Positions 44,601 to 52,218 of a DNA stretch of 64,000 nucleotides are shown here, piece by piece (positions within the stretch are counted from its first letter, which is position 1; every line of letters starts with the position of its first letter). The DNA comes from a virus. A program made the translations under genes and the position numbers. The stretch lies in the IMG/VR virus record IMGVR_UViG_3300030101_002380, positions 1 through 64,000 of that record, one strand, 5' to 3'. Below the pieces are notes generated by a model that saw nothing but the letters and a program-made list of their open reading frames with translations, searched no databases and was not told the DNA's origin.

Positions 44601-44732
44601 ATGAGAAATCTATTAAAATTCTTTAAGGAAGAATGGAAATTCCTTACAAAAGCAATCCTATTATGTAGCTTTACTATTACAGTAGCAATATGCGTGATAC
44701 ATGCAATATTTACATTATGGAACGTAGTATAA
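44601..44732 (+). CDS. 43-residue single-span membrane protein
   Basis: The frame MRNLLKFFKEEWKFLTKAIL, followed by LCSFTITVAICVIHAIFTLWNVV, has a basic amphipathic start and one hydrophobic span. It begins 28 bases after the tRNA and ends inside the start of the next gene (16-base overlap with the ATG at 44,717), which supports coupling. Its size is typical of phage membrane micro-proteins. No family is recognised. Confidence 0.5.
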   Translation: MRNLLKFFKEEWKFLTKAILLCSFTITVAICVIHAIFTLWNVV

Positions 44733-45160
44733 AACTTACTGTACCTCAATTAAAAGTATTGTTATCTGACTTGTTTAATCAAGAAGCTGGTAAATCAGCA
44801 GATGCAGTACTACATATGTTGACTGATGTACAGATAGAATTATTAATGCACATTATGTCTACACCAGATTATATACTTTTAAATAAGAATCAAAAGATTA
44901 AGTTTAAACCTGATAAGTATACATTTGAGAATGTAAACATAGATGTACTACAAGATCTAGGATTTGTAGATGAAGAAGGTTATCATTACGGCAAGATAAC
45001 TGGTGATACATCTTATGGTAGTGATTTTAATCCTACTTACTATAAGATGCACGTAAGATGTGTTACTTTACGTAACAATAAACCTATATCTACAGACATG
45101 GAAGTATATACTAAAGATATTGTAGCAATACCTTTAGACAAATGGAAAGGTTTGGAATAG
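44717..45160 (+). CDS. Early protein of unknown function
   Basis: This is 147 residues from ATG at 44,717 (MERSIKLTVPQLKVLLSDLFNQEAGKSADAVLHML). An in-frame ATG at 44,690 would place MRDTCNIYI inside the preceding small gene, so the later start is preferred. The first 60 residues are helical; the rest is mixed, with YTFENVNIDVLQDLGFVDEEGYHYGKITGDTSYGSDFNP. No motif is recognised. It overlaps the next HTH gene by 19 bases and so belongs to the same early operon. Confidence 0.55.
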   Translation: MERSIKLTVPQLKVLLSDLFNQEAGKSADAVLHMLTDVQIELLMHIMSTPDYILLNKNQKIKFKPDKYTFENVNIDVLQDLGFVDEEGYHYGKITGDTSYGSDFNPTYYKMHVRCVTLRNNKPISTDMEVYTKDIVAIPLDKWKGLE

Positions 45161-45384
45161 TTTCACATGAAGTTATATCTGATCCAAAGCTGTCTCTGAT
45201 AGCAAAGGCTGTATATAGTGTATACTGTATACACGCCAACAAGAGTCGTACTTGTTTCCCAAACAATAGTACTGTAGCTGACATGTTAAATGTTGGTTAT
45301 AGTACTGTTAGCAGGGGTATAAAAGAACTGAAAGATGCAAAATATATTAAGAGAGAAGGTAAAATAATAAGGCTATTAAAATAG
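45142..45384 (+). CDS. Winged-helix DNA-binding protein (HTH_36 type)
   Basis: The 80-residue protein MERFGIVSHEVISDPKLSLIAKAVYSVYCIHANKSRTCFPNNSTVADMLNVGYSTVSRGIKELKDAKYIKREGKIIRLLK has the layout of the HTH_36 family: LIAKAVYSVY helix, CFPNNSTVADMLNVGYSTVSRGIKEL helix-turn-helix with recognition helix at STVSRGIKELK, and a wing. Such domains are common in phage replication initiators and regulators; here it stands alone. It ends 81 bases before the next gene, with a weak terminator-like hairpin in between. It is probably an early regulator. Confidence 0.7.
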   Translation: MERFGIVSHEVISDPKLSLIAKAVYSVYCIHANKSRTCFPNNSTVADMLNVGYSTVSRGIKELKDAKYIKREGKIIRLLK

Positions 45385-45432
45385 ATAGCTATACTTCTCT
45401 TAACAAATATTGTTGTATCAGCAAGAGTATGT

Positions 45433-45451
45433 ATTATCATTGATAATTTTT
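45433..45451 (+). terminator. Weak AT-rich hairpin with T tract
   Basis: ATTATC, loop ATT, GATAAT is followed by TTTTT. It lies between the HTH gene and the next gene. The stem is only 6 bp of mostly A-T pairs, so any termination would be weak. Confidence 0.3.
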
Positions 45452-45465
45452 AATACTTTTGTTAA

Positions 45466-45741
45466 ATGATATACCAATTACCAAACGGCAGAGTTATACA
45501 TCTTAGTCTAGAACAATATCTAGACATGACAGATGATGAGTTGCATGAACTTGCAAGTCTTGGTGATCAGTATACATCAGATCCTGCAGATCCTTTCTAT
45601 AAATCTGCACTACATAGTTCTGGTACTAAAAGACAAAAGCCAGATGATGGTATGATAGAGGAAGATAGAGAACAACCTCTTGATGAAATACCTGATATAG
45701 AAAAGTTCCAGGACAATTACTTTCGTCCTGATGACATTTAA
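45466..45741 (+). CDS. Small acidic protein, unknown function
   Basis: The 91-residue protein MIYQLPNGRVIHLSLEQYLDMTDDELHELASLGDQYTSDPADPFYKSALHSSG is very acidic, with a C-terminus rich in Asp/Glu/Pro (EEDREQPLDEIPDIEKFQDNYFRPDDI). No motif is recognised. Highly acidic early phage proteins sometimes mimic DNA or inhibit host nucleases; the charge makes that worth testing, but there is no direct support. The gene lies 43 bases before the next. Confidence 0.5.
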   Translation: MIYQLPNGRVIHLSLEQYLDMTDDELHELASLGDQYTSDPADPFYKSALHSSGTKRQKPDDGMIEEDREQPLDEIPDIEKFQDNYFRPDDI

Positions 45742-45784
45742 ATTTATTCACACTTTTTATTAATTTTTTAAAACCAATTTAGAC

Positions 45785-46408
45785 ATGACTGAGAATGGTA
45801 AAGTTACTATTGTTGCAGATGACAACGGTAGTGTAATTAGAGTATCCAAAAATAATCCTGAGTTTGGACACGTTAGATTAGTACAGGATACAACAACTAT
45901 TGGTAACGGTAACTGGGTAAAGAAGCAAAGCAGAAGCACCCTAATACACGGTACAGTAGAAGATCTACAAGCTACAGGTTTAGCTGAGGCAAAGACATTG
46001 CCTGGTAAAATTATTGTAAGAGAATCATTTGAACCATTTAGTTCAGATAATCCTGAGAGAGATCTTAAAATAGCGGGGGACACAGGCATAGTATGTGTAG
46101 GTGTTAACCCAGAAACAGGAGAGGTAGACTGTCCTATATACAGAAAATCATTTTATTCTATGGATATGAATGATCATGATACACTTATTGCTCACACTAA
46201 TGGTCAAGCTATTAGAGAAGCTAATGGTGTTGAGTCAAAAGCAGTTAAGTTAACTAAAGAAGAAGTTGATAAGATGACTGCTAATGATGAAGAAGAGAAG
46301 CCTGTTGCCACAAGACGCAATAAAAAGCAGGTGGATCTAGAAGACTCTATTGAAGAAATCCAAGAGGAAGCTGAAGTAGAAGTTGAAGATGAATCATTTG
46401 AATTGTAA
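45785..46408 (+). CDS. Acidic-tailed early protein, ssDNA-binding candidate
   Basis: The 207-residue protein has a beta-rich first part (KVTIVADDNGSVIRVSKNNPEFGHVRLVQDTTTIGNGNWVKKQSRSTLIHG) and a strongly acidic tail (about 170-207) ending EVEDESFEL. An OB-like beta core followed by an acidic tail is the usual shape of single-stranded DNA-binding proteins, whose tail recruits partners. The last three residues (FEL) match those of the protein at 53,438. A clear terminator follows. The SSB idea is inference from shape alone; no OB-fold motif is identified. Confidence 0.5.
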   Translation: MTENGKVTIVADDNGSVIRVSKNNPEFGHVRLVQDTTTIGNGNWVKKQSRSTLIHGTVEDLQATGLAEAKTLPGKIIVRESFEPFSSDNPERDLKIAGDTGIVCVGVNPETGEVDCPIYRKSFYSMDMNDHDTLIAHTNGQAIREANGVESKAVKLTKEEVDKMTANDEEEKPVATRRNKKQVDLEDSIEEIQEEAEVEVEDESFEL

Positions 46409-46430
46409 GATTCATAATACTTGTTTTGAA

Positions 46431-46458
46431 AGAGGGGCCTAGTGTCCCTCTTTTTTTT
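46431..46458 (+). terminator. Rho-independent terminator
   Basis: AGAGGG pairs with CCCTCT around a short loop and is followed by eight T. It lies 22 bases after the stop at 46,408. This ends the first early transcript; the next gene begins at 46,495. Confidence 0.85.
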
Positions 46459-46494
46459 ACTCAAACTTAATTAATAACTTAACACTATACTATT

Positions 46495-46971
46495 ATGCTA
46501 AATGAAAAACAAATTTTAGAACTTAAGAGAGGTAGATTTATAATAAACCTCAAAAAAATAGAGATATATGATGAATATGTATCTCATGATAGGGATATAC
46601 ACTATCAAAAACTAAATCCAAGACAACACTTTATGTTTAAAAGAGTGTTACATGGTCTTAAACTTTATACTAAAGATGAAATAGAGAAGATGCACTGGGA
46701 TAAGAAGAGAAGAATTATCAAGGTATGGAAAAGATCACAGGATGTTATTAATAGATGGAAACAAAAGCTTTGTTACAATGATAGTCAAAAAATTTTTGCT
46801 ATCTTTAAAAGCAGTAAATTAGGTAAGGCATTCTATGATGAGCCTTTCTACTATTTATCAGATTATAATAACAAACTAACGTTAAAAGAACTTGGTATTC
46901 AGTATGAACATGTGATTGTAAAGTTCATTGCTGAAGGTCTTTTACCTAAAAACTTTTTTGATATTAAATGA
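46495..46971 (+). CDS. Early basic protein of unknown function
   Basis: The 158-residue protein is Lys-, Tyr- and aromatic-rich: MLNEKQILELKRGRFIINLKKIEIYDEYVSHDRDIHYQKLNPRQHFMFKRVLHGLKLYTKDEIEKMHWDKKRRIIKVWKRSQDVINRWKQKL. No fold is recognised. It starts a new transcript just after the terminator and overlaps the HNH gene in an ATGA junction. The high positive charge and position beside two nucleic-acid enzymes suggest DNA or RNA binding. Confidence 0.5.
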   Translation: MLNEKQILELKRGRFIINLKKIEIYDEYVSHDRDIHYQKLNPRQHFMFKRVLHGLKLYTKDEIEKMHWDKKRRIIKVWKRSQDVINRWKQKLCYNDSQKIFAIFKSSKLGKAFYDEPFYYLSDYNNKLTLKELGIQYEHVIVKFIAEGLLPKNFFDIK

Positions 46972-47369
46972 AACCAAAGAAGAAACATTGTGCTGGCTGT
47001 GAGACAGATCAGTATATATGGAAAAATCATGAAGGCAATAAATATTGTAGAAACTGCTGGGGTAAACTTGCAGGTAAACCTTTTAAATCAAAAAAGGTTA
47101 AACCCATTAGGGTTAAATCTACAAAGATGCAAAAGCTTGATGCGTTGTATACAAAGTTACGTGGGGTATATTTAACAAAGCATCCAATGTGTCAAGCTGC
47201 ATTGCCTAATTGTACCAAAATGTCCACAGATGTACATCACATGAAAGGTAGGGGTGAGTATCATAATGATACAACAACTTGGCTTTCTGTGTGTAGATCT
47301 TGTCATACATGGATAGAAGAGAATCCAAAGGAAGCAATAGAATTAGAATTATCACATAAAAGAATATGA
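46968..47369 (+). CDS. HNH endonuclease
   Basis: The 133-residue protein has an N-terminal zinc ribbon (CAGCETDQYIWKNHEGNKYCRNC, residues 5-28) and a C-terminal HNH core (CQAALPNCTKMSTDVHHMKGRGEYHNDTTTWLSVCRSCHTWIEENP, about 75-120) with HH, N and CxxC positions. The core is complete, so it should be an active nuclease. It is coupled by ATGA junctions to the gene before and the helicase after. The role might be recombination, genome processing or attack on competing DNA. It is not inserted in a gene, so it does not look like a homing endonuclease. Confidence 0.8.
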   Translation: MKPKKKHCAGCETDQYIWKNHEGNKYCRNCWGKLAGKPFKSKKVKPIRVKSTKMQKLDALYTKLRGVYLTKHPMCQAALPNCTKMSTDVHHMKGRGEYHNDTTTWLSVCRSCHTWIEENPKEAIELELSHKRI

Positions 47370-48460
47370 GAGAAGAAGTACAAAAGCAGGCATTAGATCT
47401 TGCAGTAAATAATAAAAGATGCGGTCTTGGTATATCTATGGGTGTTGGTAAAACTAGAATAGCTATTCAACACTTACAGAAAAACTATGATGCGTTTATA
47501 AGAGCACTAGTTGTTATACCCAAGCTAACTGTAATGGATGCTTGGATGGAAGAACTAATGAAAATGGGTTTATCTGACAAGTTAATAGGTCATATACAAT
47601 TTGTAACATATCTATCTTTAAATAAAAAGAACCCAAATGATTATGATATAGTATATTTAGATGAATGTCATAGTTTATTAGATAGTCATAGTGCATTTTT
47701 ATCAGAGTTTAAAGGTAAGATCCTTGGTCTTACTGGTACACCACCAAGAAAAGGCACAGAGAAATACAAAATGGTCAATAAGTATTGTCCTATTGTATAT
47801 AATTATAGTGTTGATGAAGCTACAGATAGTAATATACTTAATGATTACAAGATTATTGTGCATGAGTTACAACTATCTAAACTTAAAACACATAAAAAGA
47901 AAGCTAAGAATGGTGGTTTCTGGTATACATCAGAAAAGGCAGACTATGATTACTTTACATCACGTGTAGGTGATGCACAGACACAGAAGCAAAAGCAATT
48001 TGCATCTATAATGCGTATGAAAGCTATGATGGATTATCCAACAAAGGAATCATATGCAAAAGGTCTACTTAAAAACATAGATCAAAAGTGTCTTGTATTT
48101 GCTAATACAAAGAAACAAGCAGATAGAATGTGTGATCATAGTTATCACTCTAGTAATAAGAACTCTGAAGAGAACTTAGAACTATTTAGTGATGGTAGAA
48201 TAAATAAGATGTCTTGTGTATTACAACTTAGTGAAGGTATATCTATACCAGATCTAAAACAAGGTATCATAATGCATGCATACGGTAATGAAAGAAAGAC
48301 TTCACAACGTATAGGTAGACTACTTAGGTTGCTACCATATCAACAGTCTATTTGTCATATACTATGTTATGCAAATACAATAGATGTTAAATGGGTTAAC
48401 TCAGCGTTATCTACATTTGACCAAGACAAGGTACATTTTTATAACCCTTTAGATAATTAA
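47366..48460 (+). CDS. SF2 helicase (DEAD/SNF2-like)
   Basis: The 364-residue protein has SF2 motifs: Walker A SMGVGKT (about 24-30), DECH (about 98-101), LTGTP (near 124-128) and the C-terminal QRIGRLLR (near 310). It unwinds nucleic acids or remodels protein-DNA complexes using ATP. The protein is short, as phage helicases of the UvsW/SNF2 type often are. It follows the HNH gene in an ATGA junction, and the pair may act together on DNA. Origin melting or recombination are plausible roles. Confidence 0.82.
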   Translation: MREEVQKQALDLAVNNKRCGLGISMGVGKTRIAIQHLQKNYDAFIRALVVIPKLTVMDAWMEELMKMGLSDKLIGHIQFVTYLSLNKKNPNDYDIVYLDECHSLLDSHSAFLSEFKGKILGLTGTPPRKGTEKYKMVNKYCPIVYNYSVDEATDSNILNDYKIIVHELQLSKLKTHKKKAKNGGFWYTSEKADYDYFTSRVGDAQTQKQKQFASIMRMKAMMDYPTKESYAKGLLKNIDQKCLVFANTKKQADRMCDHSYHSSNKNSEENLELFSDGRINKMSCVLQLSEGISIPDLKQGIIMHAYGNERKTSQRIGRLLRLLPYQQSICHILCYANTIDVKWVNSALSTFDQDKVHFYNPLDN

Positions 48461-48462
48461 TT

Positions 48463-48627
48463 ATGAAATATTTATTAGTATTATTAGTTTTCCTTACATC
48501 ATGTGGTGCTACACAGGAAATAACACACCGTCAGTTACAGATTCAAAAAGAAATAGATATGTTACAGGCTGAGTATTATTATACTGTAGACTCACTTTAC
48601 ATTGAGTATTATAAAAAAGAGCAGTGA
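48463..48627 (+). CDS. Small lipoprotein, outer-membrane spanin or exclusion candidate
   Basis: The 54-residue frame runs from ATG at 48,463 to TGA at 48,625-48,627. It begins MKYLLVLLVFLTSCGA, a hydrophobic signal with the lipobox LTSC, so Cys14 should be lipidated. The mature part (QEITHRQLQIQKEIDMLQAEYYYTVDSLYIEYYKKEQ) is a charged, Tyr-rich helix. Tiny lipoproteins of this form in phages act as o-spanins or block superinfection. It lies 2 bases after the helicase stop and near two other tiny genes, away from the holin candidate. Confidence 0.6.
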   Translation: MKYLLVLLVFLTSCGATQEITHRQLQIQKEIDMLQAEYYYTVDSLYIEYYKKEQ

Positions 48628-48628
48628 C

Positions 48629-48766
48629 ATGGGAAAGATGAAAGAAGTATATCAATCAATGAAAGATGATGATTGGAAAGGTACTGCAGAAGAGTACCTG
48701 AAATGGTGGATAAAGAAGCAGGCAGAGCAAATAGATAAAAAAAATAAAAAAAAGAAAAAGAAATGA
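48629..48766 (+). CDS. 45-residue Lys-rich protein
   Basis: The frame MGKMKEVYQSMKDDDWKGTA, then EEYLKWWIKKQAEQIDKKNKKKKKK, has an amphipathic Trp-bearing helix and a poly-lysine tail. It begins one base after the lipoprotein stop and its TGA overlaps the next ATG (ATGA). Homopolymer A runs encode the tail. It is probably a real small gene because of its tight packing. The function is unknown; peripheral membrane or RNA binding is possible. Confidence 0.5.
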   Translation: MGKMKEVYQSMKDDDWKGTAEEYLKWWIKKQAEQIDKKNKKKKKK

Positions 48767-49152
48767 CAGTAATAGCTTTTATAGTTTTATTTATTACAGG
48801 TATGGCTGCAGGTTTTTACATCTGCACACAAATATCTGACAAACATGCACATAGATTTAATGAAATGAGAACAAAACCAGTAAGGATCTTGGTTTCTTAT
48901 GTAGAACAAGGTCCTGGTAGATTCTATGGTATGTATATATATGATGATATTAAAGATCAGTGGTATTGTAAGTTTAGTTCTTTAGTAGAGGCTAACGCTA
49001 TACTACAATCTTATGGTATTAAGACTCCTTTACCAGAAAGTATTTCTGAAAGAGGATCAACAACTAAGCTTGATATGATAACTAAAAGATTCACTTGGGA
49101 ACATGCAGACTATGTAGAGTTTGATTGGAATCAGTGTATGGATGTATCATGA
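48763..49152 (+). CDS. Membrane-anchored early protein
   Basis: The 129-residue protein begins with a single hydrophobic span (MTVIAFIVLFITGMAAGFYICTQ), which should anchor it in the inner membrane with the rest in the periplasm or cytoplasm. The soluble part (KPVRILVSYVEQGPGRFYGMYIYDDIKDQWYCKFSSLVEANAILQSYG) has no recognised motif. It overlaps both neighbours in ATGA junctions. With the lipoprotein two genes upstream it could form an envelope-spanning pair, as spanins or exclusion systems do; that is inference from order only. Confidence 0.55.
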   Translation: MTVIAFIVLFITGMAAGFYICTQISDKHAHRFNEMRTKPVRILVSYVEQGPGRFYGMYIYDDIKDQWYCKFSSLVEANAILQSYGIKTPLPESISERGSTTKLDMITKRFTWEHADYVEFDWNQCMDVS

Positions 49153-49532
49153 AAGCAAATTTGTTTGCCAACCTAACCAAACGTGATGGTAAGTTGGAGT
49201 ATAATGTCAAGGCACAAGAGACAATATACAATAAGTTTGTAGAAGATTTACCTGAAGGAGCTAAAGTAGAAATATTTGTTAGCATCTCAGGTGACAATGG
49301 CACTAATGCACAGATAGCTAAGATCCATGTAAGTATTAGACAACTTGCAAATGATCTTGGTTATTCCTTTAGTGAGATGAAGTTACTTATAAAAAGAAAA
49401 GCAGGACTCTGTTTCAATAAGAATGGAACTGAGTACTGCAAATCTTTTGGTGACTGTAGTAAAGAAGAATTAAACTCTGTAATACAAGAGATTATAGAAT
49501 TAGGAGATGAAGTTGGATCTAACCTTCGTTAG
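49149..49532 (+). CDS. NinB-like or small recombination protein candidate
   Basis: This is 127 residues from ATG at 49,149 (MKANLFANLTKRDGKLEYNV), which overlaps the previous TGA; an in-frame ATG at 49,125 adds MESVYGCI inside the preceding gene. The middle (AKIHVSIRQLANDLGYSFSEMKLLIKRKAGLCF ... YCKSFGDCSKEELNSVIQEIIELGDEVG) loosely recalls NinB/Orf family recombination mediators that bind single-stranded DNA. The match is not strong. Its end overlaps the tail of the inverted gene by 14 bases. Confidence 0.45.
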   Translation: MKANLFANLTKRDGKLEYNVKAQETIYNKFVEDLPEGAKVEIFVSISGDNGTNAQIAKIHVSIRQLANDLGYSFSEMKLLIKRKAGLCFNKNGTEYCKSFGDCSKEELNSVIQEIIELGDEVGSNLR

Positions 49533-50046
49533 AATTTTGATCTGACTTCTTATCTCTCCATTCTTGCTCTTGCTTTCTAATTTCTTCAAAGTCTGCTTTA
49601 TTATCTTTGAACATTTTAGAAAGATCATCATCACTTGTTTCTTGGATTAGACCCATCATATTATTTAAAGTCTGATCATATTCTTCTTCAGTGATAATAA
49701 CATGACCTTGTTGAACTGCTTGTCTATTAAACTCAGTTTGAATTGTCATTAAAGTCCATAGTGTATTCATTAATGGATTTGCAGGTGCATCTTTAGGATA
49801 ATTTTTAAAGTTATCTTTAATATGATGAAGTGCAATAATCAATTCTTCTTCTTTGTGTATAGAGAATATATAGTTTAATGAATCTTCTATATATCTTCTA
49901 AATCCTCCAGAGAATGGTATATTAATAACAGATTCTGGATCAACAACCATTATCTTATTGTCTTCCATAGCCTTTTTAGCAGCAGCAATGTTAGCTTGTC
50001 TATCTTTCATTGCTTGCTCCTGTAAGTTAATTTTTTTCTTTGCCAT
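49519..50046 (-). CDS. Inverted gene of unknown function inside the early arm
   Basis: The 175-residue protein is on the minus strand among plus-strand genes. It is helical and charged: MAKKKINLQEQAMKDRQANIAAAKKAMEDNK, then a middle (PFSGGFRRYIEDSLNYIFSIHKEEELIIALHHIKDNF) and an acidic end (SDDDLSKMFKDNKADFEEIRKQEQEWRDKKSDQNSNEG). Its start region is divergent from the DnaA-like gene, so 50,047-50,206 may hold two promoters. No family is recognised. An inverted gene opposing an early operon could be expressed at another time. It overlaps the plus-strand gene at its 3' end by 14 bases. Confidence 0.6.
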   Translation of the reverse strand: MAKKKINLQEQAMKDRQANIAAAKKAMEDNKIMVVDPESVINIPFSGGFRRYIEDSLNYIFSIHKEEELIIALHHIKDNFKNYPKDAPANPLMNTLWTLMTIQTEFNRQAVQQGHVIITEEEYDQTLNNMMGLIQETSDDDLSKMFKDNKADFEEIRKQEQEWRDKKSDQNSNEG

Positions 50047-50206
50047 TTGTATATCTTTTAATTAATAACGGGTTTATTTTAACCCTCTGTTTTTTTATTC
50101 TTGGTTCACCAAGTACAACTAATAATTTTTCTGTCAAAAGCAGGGTATTCATATGGCAAATATAGTAAAATTTCTTATATTTGTAAACTTTAAAACCAAT
50201 AATAAT

Positions 50207-50788
50207 ATGTTTCAAGAAGAACATAAAAAAATGACTAAAGAAATTCAGTTATTTATAAACCAATTTGAATTAAAATATAACAAGAAGTTACAAGTGATTG
50301 TAGCAGAAAAACTAGGATCATCTAAAATTAATAACTACACTAAAATGTGGAAGAATGAAATAGATGCACTAGCAAATATAAATATAACCAACAAGCTCAA
50401 AGAACTTGAAGAAATTGTATTACACACAATAAGGCAGATAGATCCATCACTTAGCAATATGGATTCCATGATAGTTAATTCTAGAAGAAGAGATGTTTTA
50501 ATATGGGTACAGTGTTTCTCATATATAGCAAGAAAACTTGGCTTTACTACCACAAGAATAGGAGAGTATATAAATAGAGATCATGCTACTGTATTACACA
50601 CAGTGAAATCAGTACAGAATATGATAGATACAAATCAAACAGATTATATGGTAGTACATAAAGCTGTATTAAAAAACATTAAAGATTATGTGGGAATTAT
50701 TTCAACAAATACTGAAGGAGAAAATGACACCCAATCAATTCTTGATTCTTTACGGAATAAAGAAGAGTCTGTCATTACCATTACCTGA
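50207..50788 (+). CDS. DnaA domain IV-like protein, replication initiator candidate
   Basis: This is about 193 residues from ATG at 50,207 (MFQEEHKKMTKEIQLF); upstream in-frame ATG at 50,153 falls in a region that looks like promoter (TATATTTG, matching the Bacteroidota -7 pattern TAnnTTTG). The C-terminal half (FSYIARKLGFTTTRIGEYINRDHATVLHTVKSVQNMID) closely follows DnaA domain IV, whose RDHATVLHA-type helix reads the DnaA box. The AAA+ ATPase part of DnaA is missing, so this is a stand-alone DNA-binding version. It may bind phage origin sites or compete with host DnaA. Confidence 0.75.
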   Translation: MFQEEHKKMTKEIQLFINQFELKYNKKLQVIVAEKLGSSKINNYTKMWKNEIDALANINITNKLKELEEIVLHTIRQIDPSLSNMDSMIVNSRRRDVLIWVQCFSYIARKLGFTTTRIGEYINRDHATVLHTVKSVQNMIDTNQTDYMVVHKAVLKNIKDYVGIISTNTEGENDTQSILDSLRNKEESVITIT

Positions 50789-51272
50789 TAATCAATCAGA
50801 TGTTCAACAACTTAAGTCATTAGGTTTTATTGAACAAGATGGTTCATTATCTATAAATGCTAATAAAGTAATAGCAAGATTTGAAAACTACTTTATTAAA
50901 GCTAAGAAGAGAACCAGTATCCAGCTTATGGGTAAGGAGTTCTTGAAAAGAATCAATGAATATAGAGATATATTTCCTGCAGGTAAACTACCAAGTGGTA
51001 AGCCTGCACGTGTTAATGTAAAGACATTAGAAAATTCATTTAGATGGTTCTTTGAAAACTATGATTTTAGTTGGGATGAAGTTATAGATGCAACAAGTAT
51101 GTATGTTAATTCATACAGGGACAATGATTATATGTATATGAAGACAAGCCAGTATTTTATTAGTAAACAAGATAAATCTAAAGTCAGGACATCTGATCTT
51201 GCAGATTATTGTGATATGGTAAGAGATGGTGTTGAGCCTGAAGATACTCACTTTAAAGAGAAAGTAGTATGA
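50724..51272 (+). CDS. Helicase loader or initiation-protein candidate
   Basis: This is 182 residues from ATG at 50,724 (MTPNQFLILYGIKKSLSLPLPDN), overlapping the DnaA-like gene by 65 bases; ATG at 50,688 is an alternative. The first 60 residues look like a winged helix (QFLILYGIKKSL ... VQQLKSLGFIEQDGSLSINANKVIARF). The rest is helical, with RVNVKTLENSFRWFFENYDFSWDEVIDATSMYVNSYRD. Its place between a DnaA-like protein and a DnaB-type helicase suggests helicase loading or primosome assembly. It joins the helicase gene in an ATGA overlap. Confidence 0.5.
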   Translation: MTPNQFLILYGIKKSLSLPLPDNQSDVQQLKSLGFIEQDGSLSINANKVIARFENYFIKAKKRTSIQLMGKEFLKRINEYRDIFPAGKLPSGKPARVNVKTLENSFRWFFENYDFSWDEVIDATSMYVNSYRDNDYMYMKTSQYFISKQDKSKVRTSDLADYCDMVRDGVEPEDTHFKEKVV

Positions 51273-52216
51273 AAGAGGCATGGCATGGACAATATCAATC
51301 ATTTAATGAAGCACTTAAATATATGCTTGACAGACAATCCGGCAAGGAGAAGTCTATACAAACACCATGGCCTAAGTTTAATGATGCTGTAACAGATGGA
51401 TTAGAGTGGAATACTCTTACTGTTATTGGCGGTAGACCAGGGTCAGGTAAGACGCTAATTAAAGATCAAATAATTAGAGAGTCATTTGTTCTTAATCCTG
51501 AAGAAAACTACAGAGTTCTTGAGTTTCAATTTGAGATGGTAGGTAGAACCTCAGCATTAAGAGAGTTTAGTTCTATAACCGGTAAGACATACAAACAATT
51601 ATGTAGTGCTGGTCATGTTCTAAGTAAGGATACATTTGATAAATGTCATATGTATGCTAAAGATAGAGTTAAAAGTCCAGTAGATATTATATCTACACCC
51701 ATGACTGTAAATCAAATGCGTGAACAAGTAGACATGTATATGAATGAACACCAGGGTCAAAAGACAATTATAACTCTAGATCATACAATACTAGTAAAAC
51801 GTGCACCTTATCAGAATAACAGATTAGATATGTTATTTGAATTAGGTGAGTTTTTTACACAAGTTAAACGTGAATATCCTTGTATGTTTATAGCACTATC
51901 ACAATTAAATAGAAACATAGATAATCCGGATAGAGCAGTAGATGGTAAGTATGGTAACTATGTACTTGAATCAGATATATTTGGTTCAGATGCAATGTTA
52001 CAACATGCTGATACACTAATAGGTATAAACCGTCCTGCTAAACAAAAGATTAGATTCTATGGTCCTGATAGATATATAATACAAGATGATAAGACACTAG
52101 TTTTACATTTTCTAAAAGCCAGAAATGGTGACACAAGAATGAGTTTTTTCAAAGCTCAGTTTGAGAGAATGCAAATAGCAGAGATGGACACACCACCTCA
52201 GCAAGAAAGAAGATAA
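51269..52216 (+). CDS. DnaB-type replicative helicase (C-terminal RecA domain only)
   Basis: The 315-residue protein has the helicase RecA core: Walker A GGRPGSGKT (54-62), ENYRVLEFQFEMVGRTSALREFSS (H1a-like region, about 77-100), the Walker B-like TIITLDHT (about 167-174), and IALSQLNRNIDNPDRA (H3-type, near 208-223). The N-terminal interaction domain of DnaB is absent. It unwinds DNA at the phage fork. It sits directly after the loader candidate and before the Sak4-like and primase genes, a standard replication module. Confidence 0.82.
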   Translation: MKEAWHGQYQSFNEALKYMLDRQSGKEKSIQTPWPKFNDAVTDGLEWNTLTVIGGRPGSGKTLIKDQIIRESFVLNPEENYRVLEFQFEMVGRTSALREFSSITGKTYKQLCSAGHVLSKDTFDKCHMYAKDRVKSPVDIISTPMTVNQMREQVDMYMNEHQGQKTIITLDHTILVKRAPYQNNRLDMLFELGEFFTQVKREYPCMFIALSQLNRNIDNPDRAVDGKYGNYVLESDIFGSDAMLQHADTLIGINRPAKQKIRFYGPDRYIIQDDKTLVLHFLKARNGDTRMSFFKAQFERMQIAEMDTPPQQERR

Positions 52217-52218
52217 TT

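Noticed and set aside
46204-46464. Minus-strand frame of 86 codons at the end of the acidic protein gene
   Set aside because: It is a Ser-rich shadow of an acidic coding region and runs through a plus-strand terminator.
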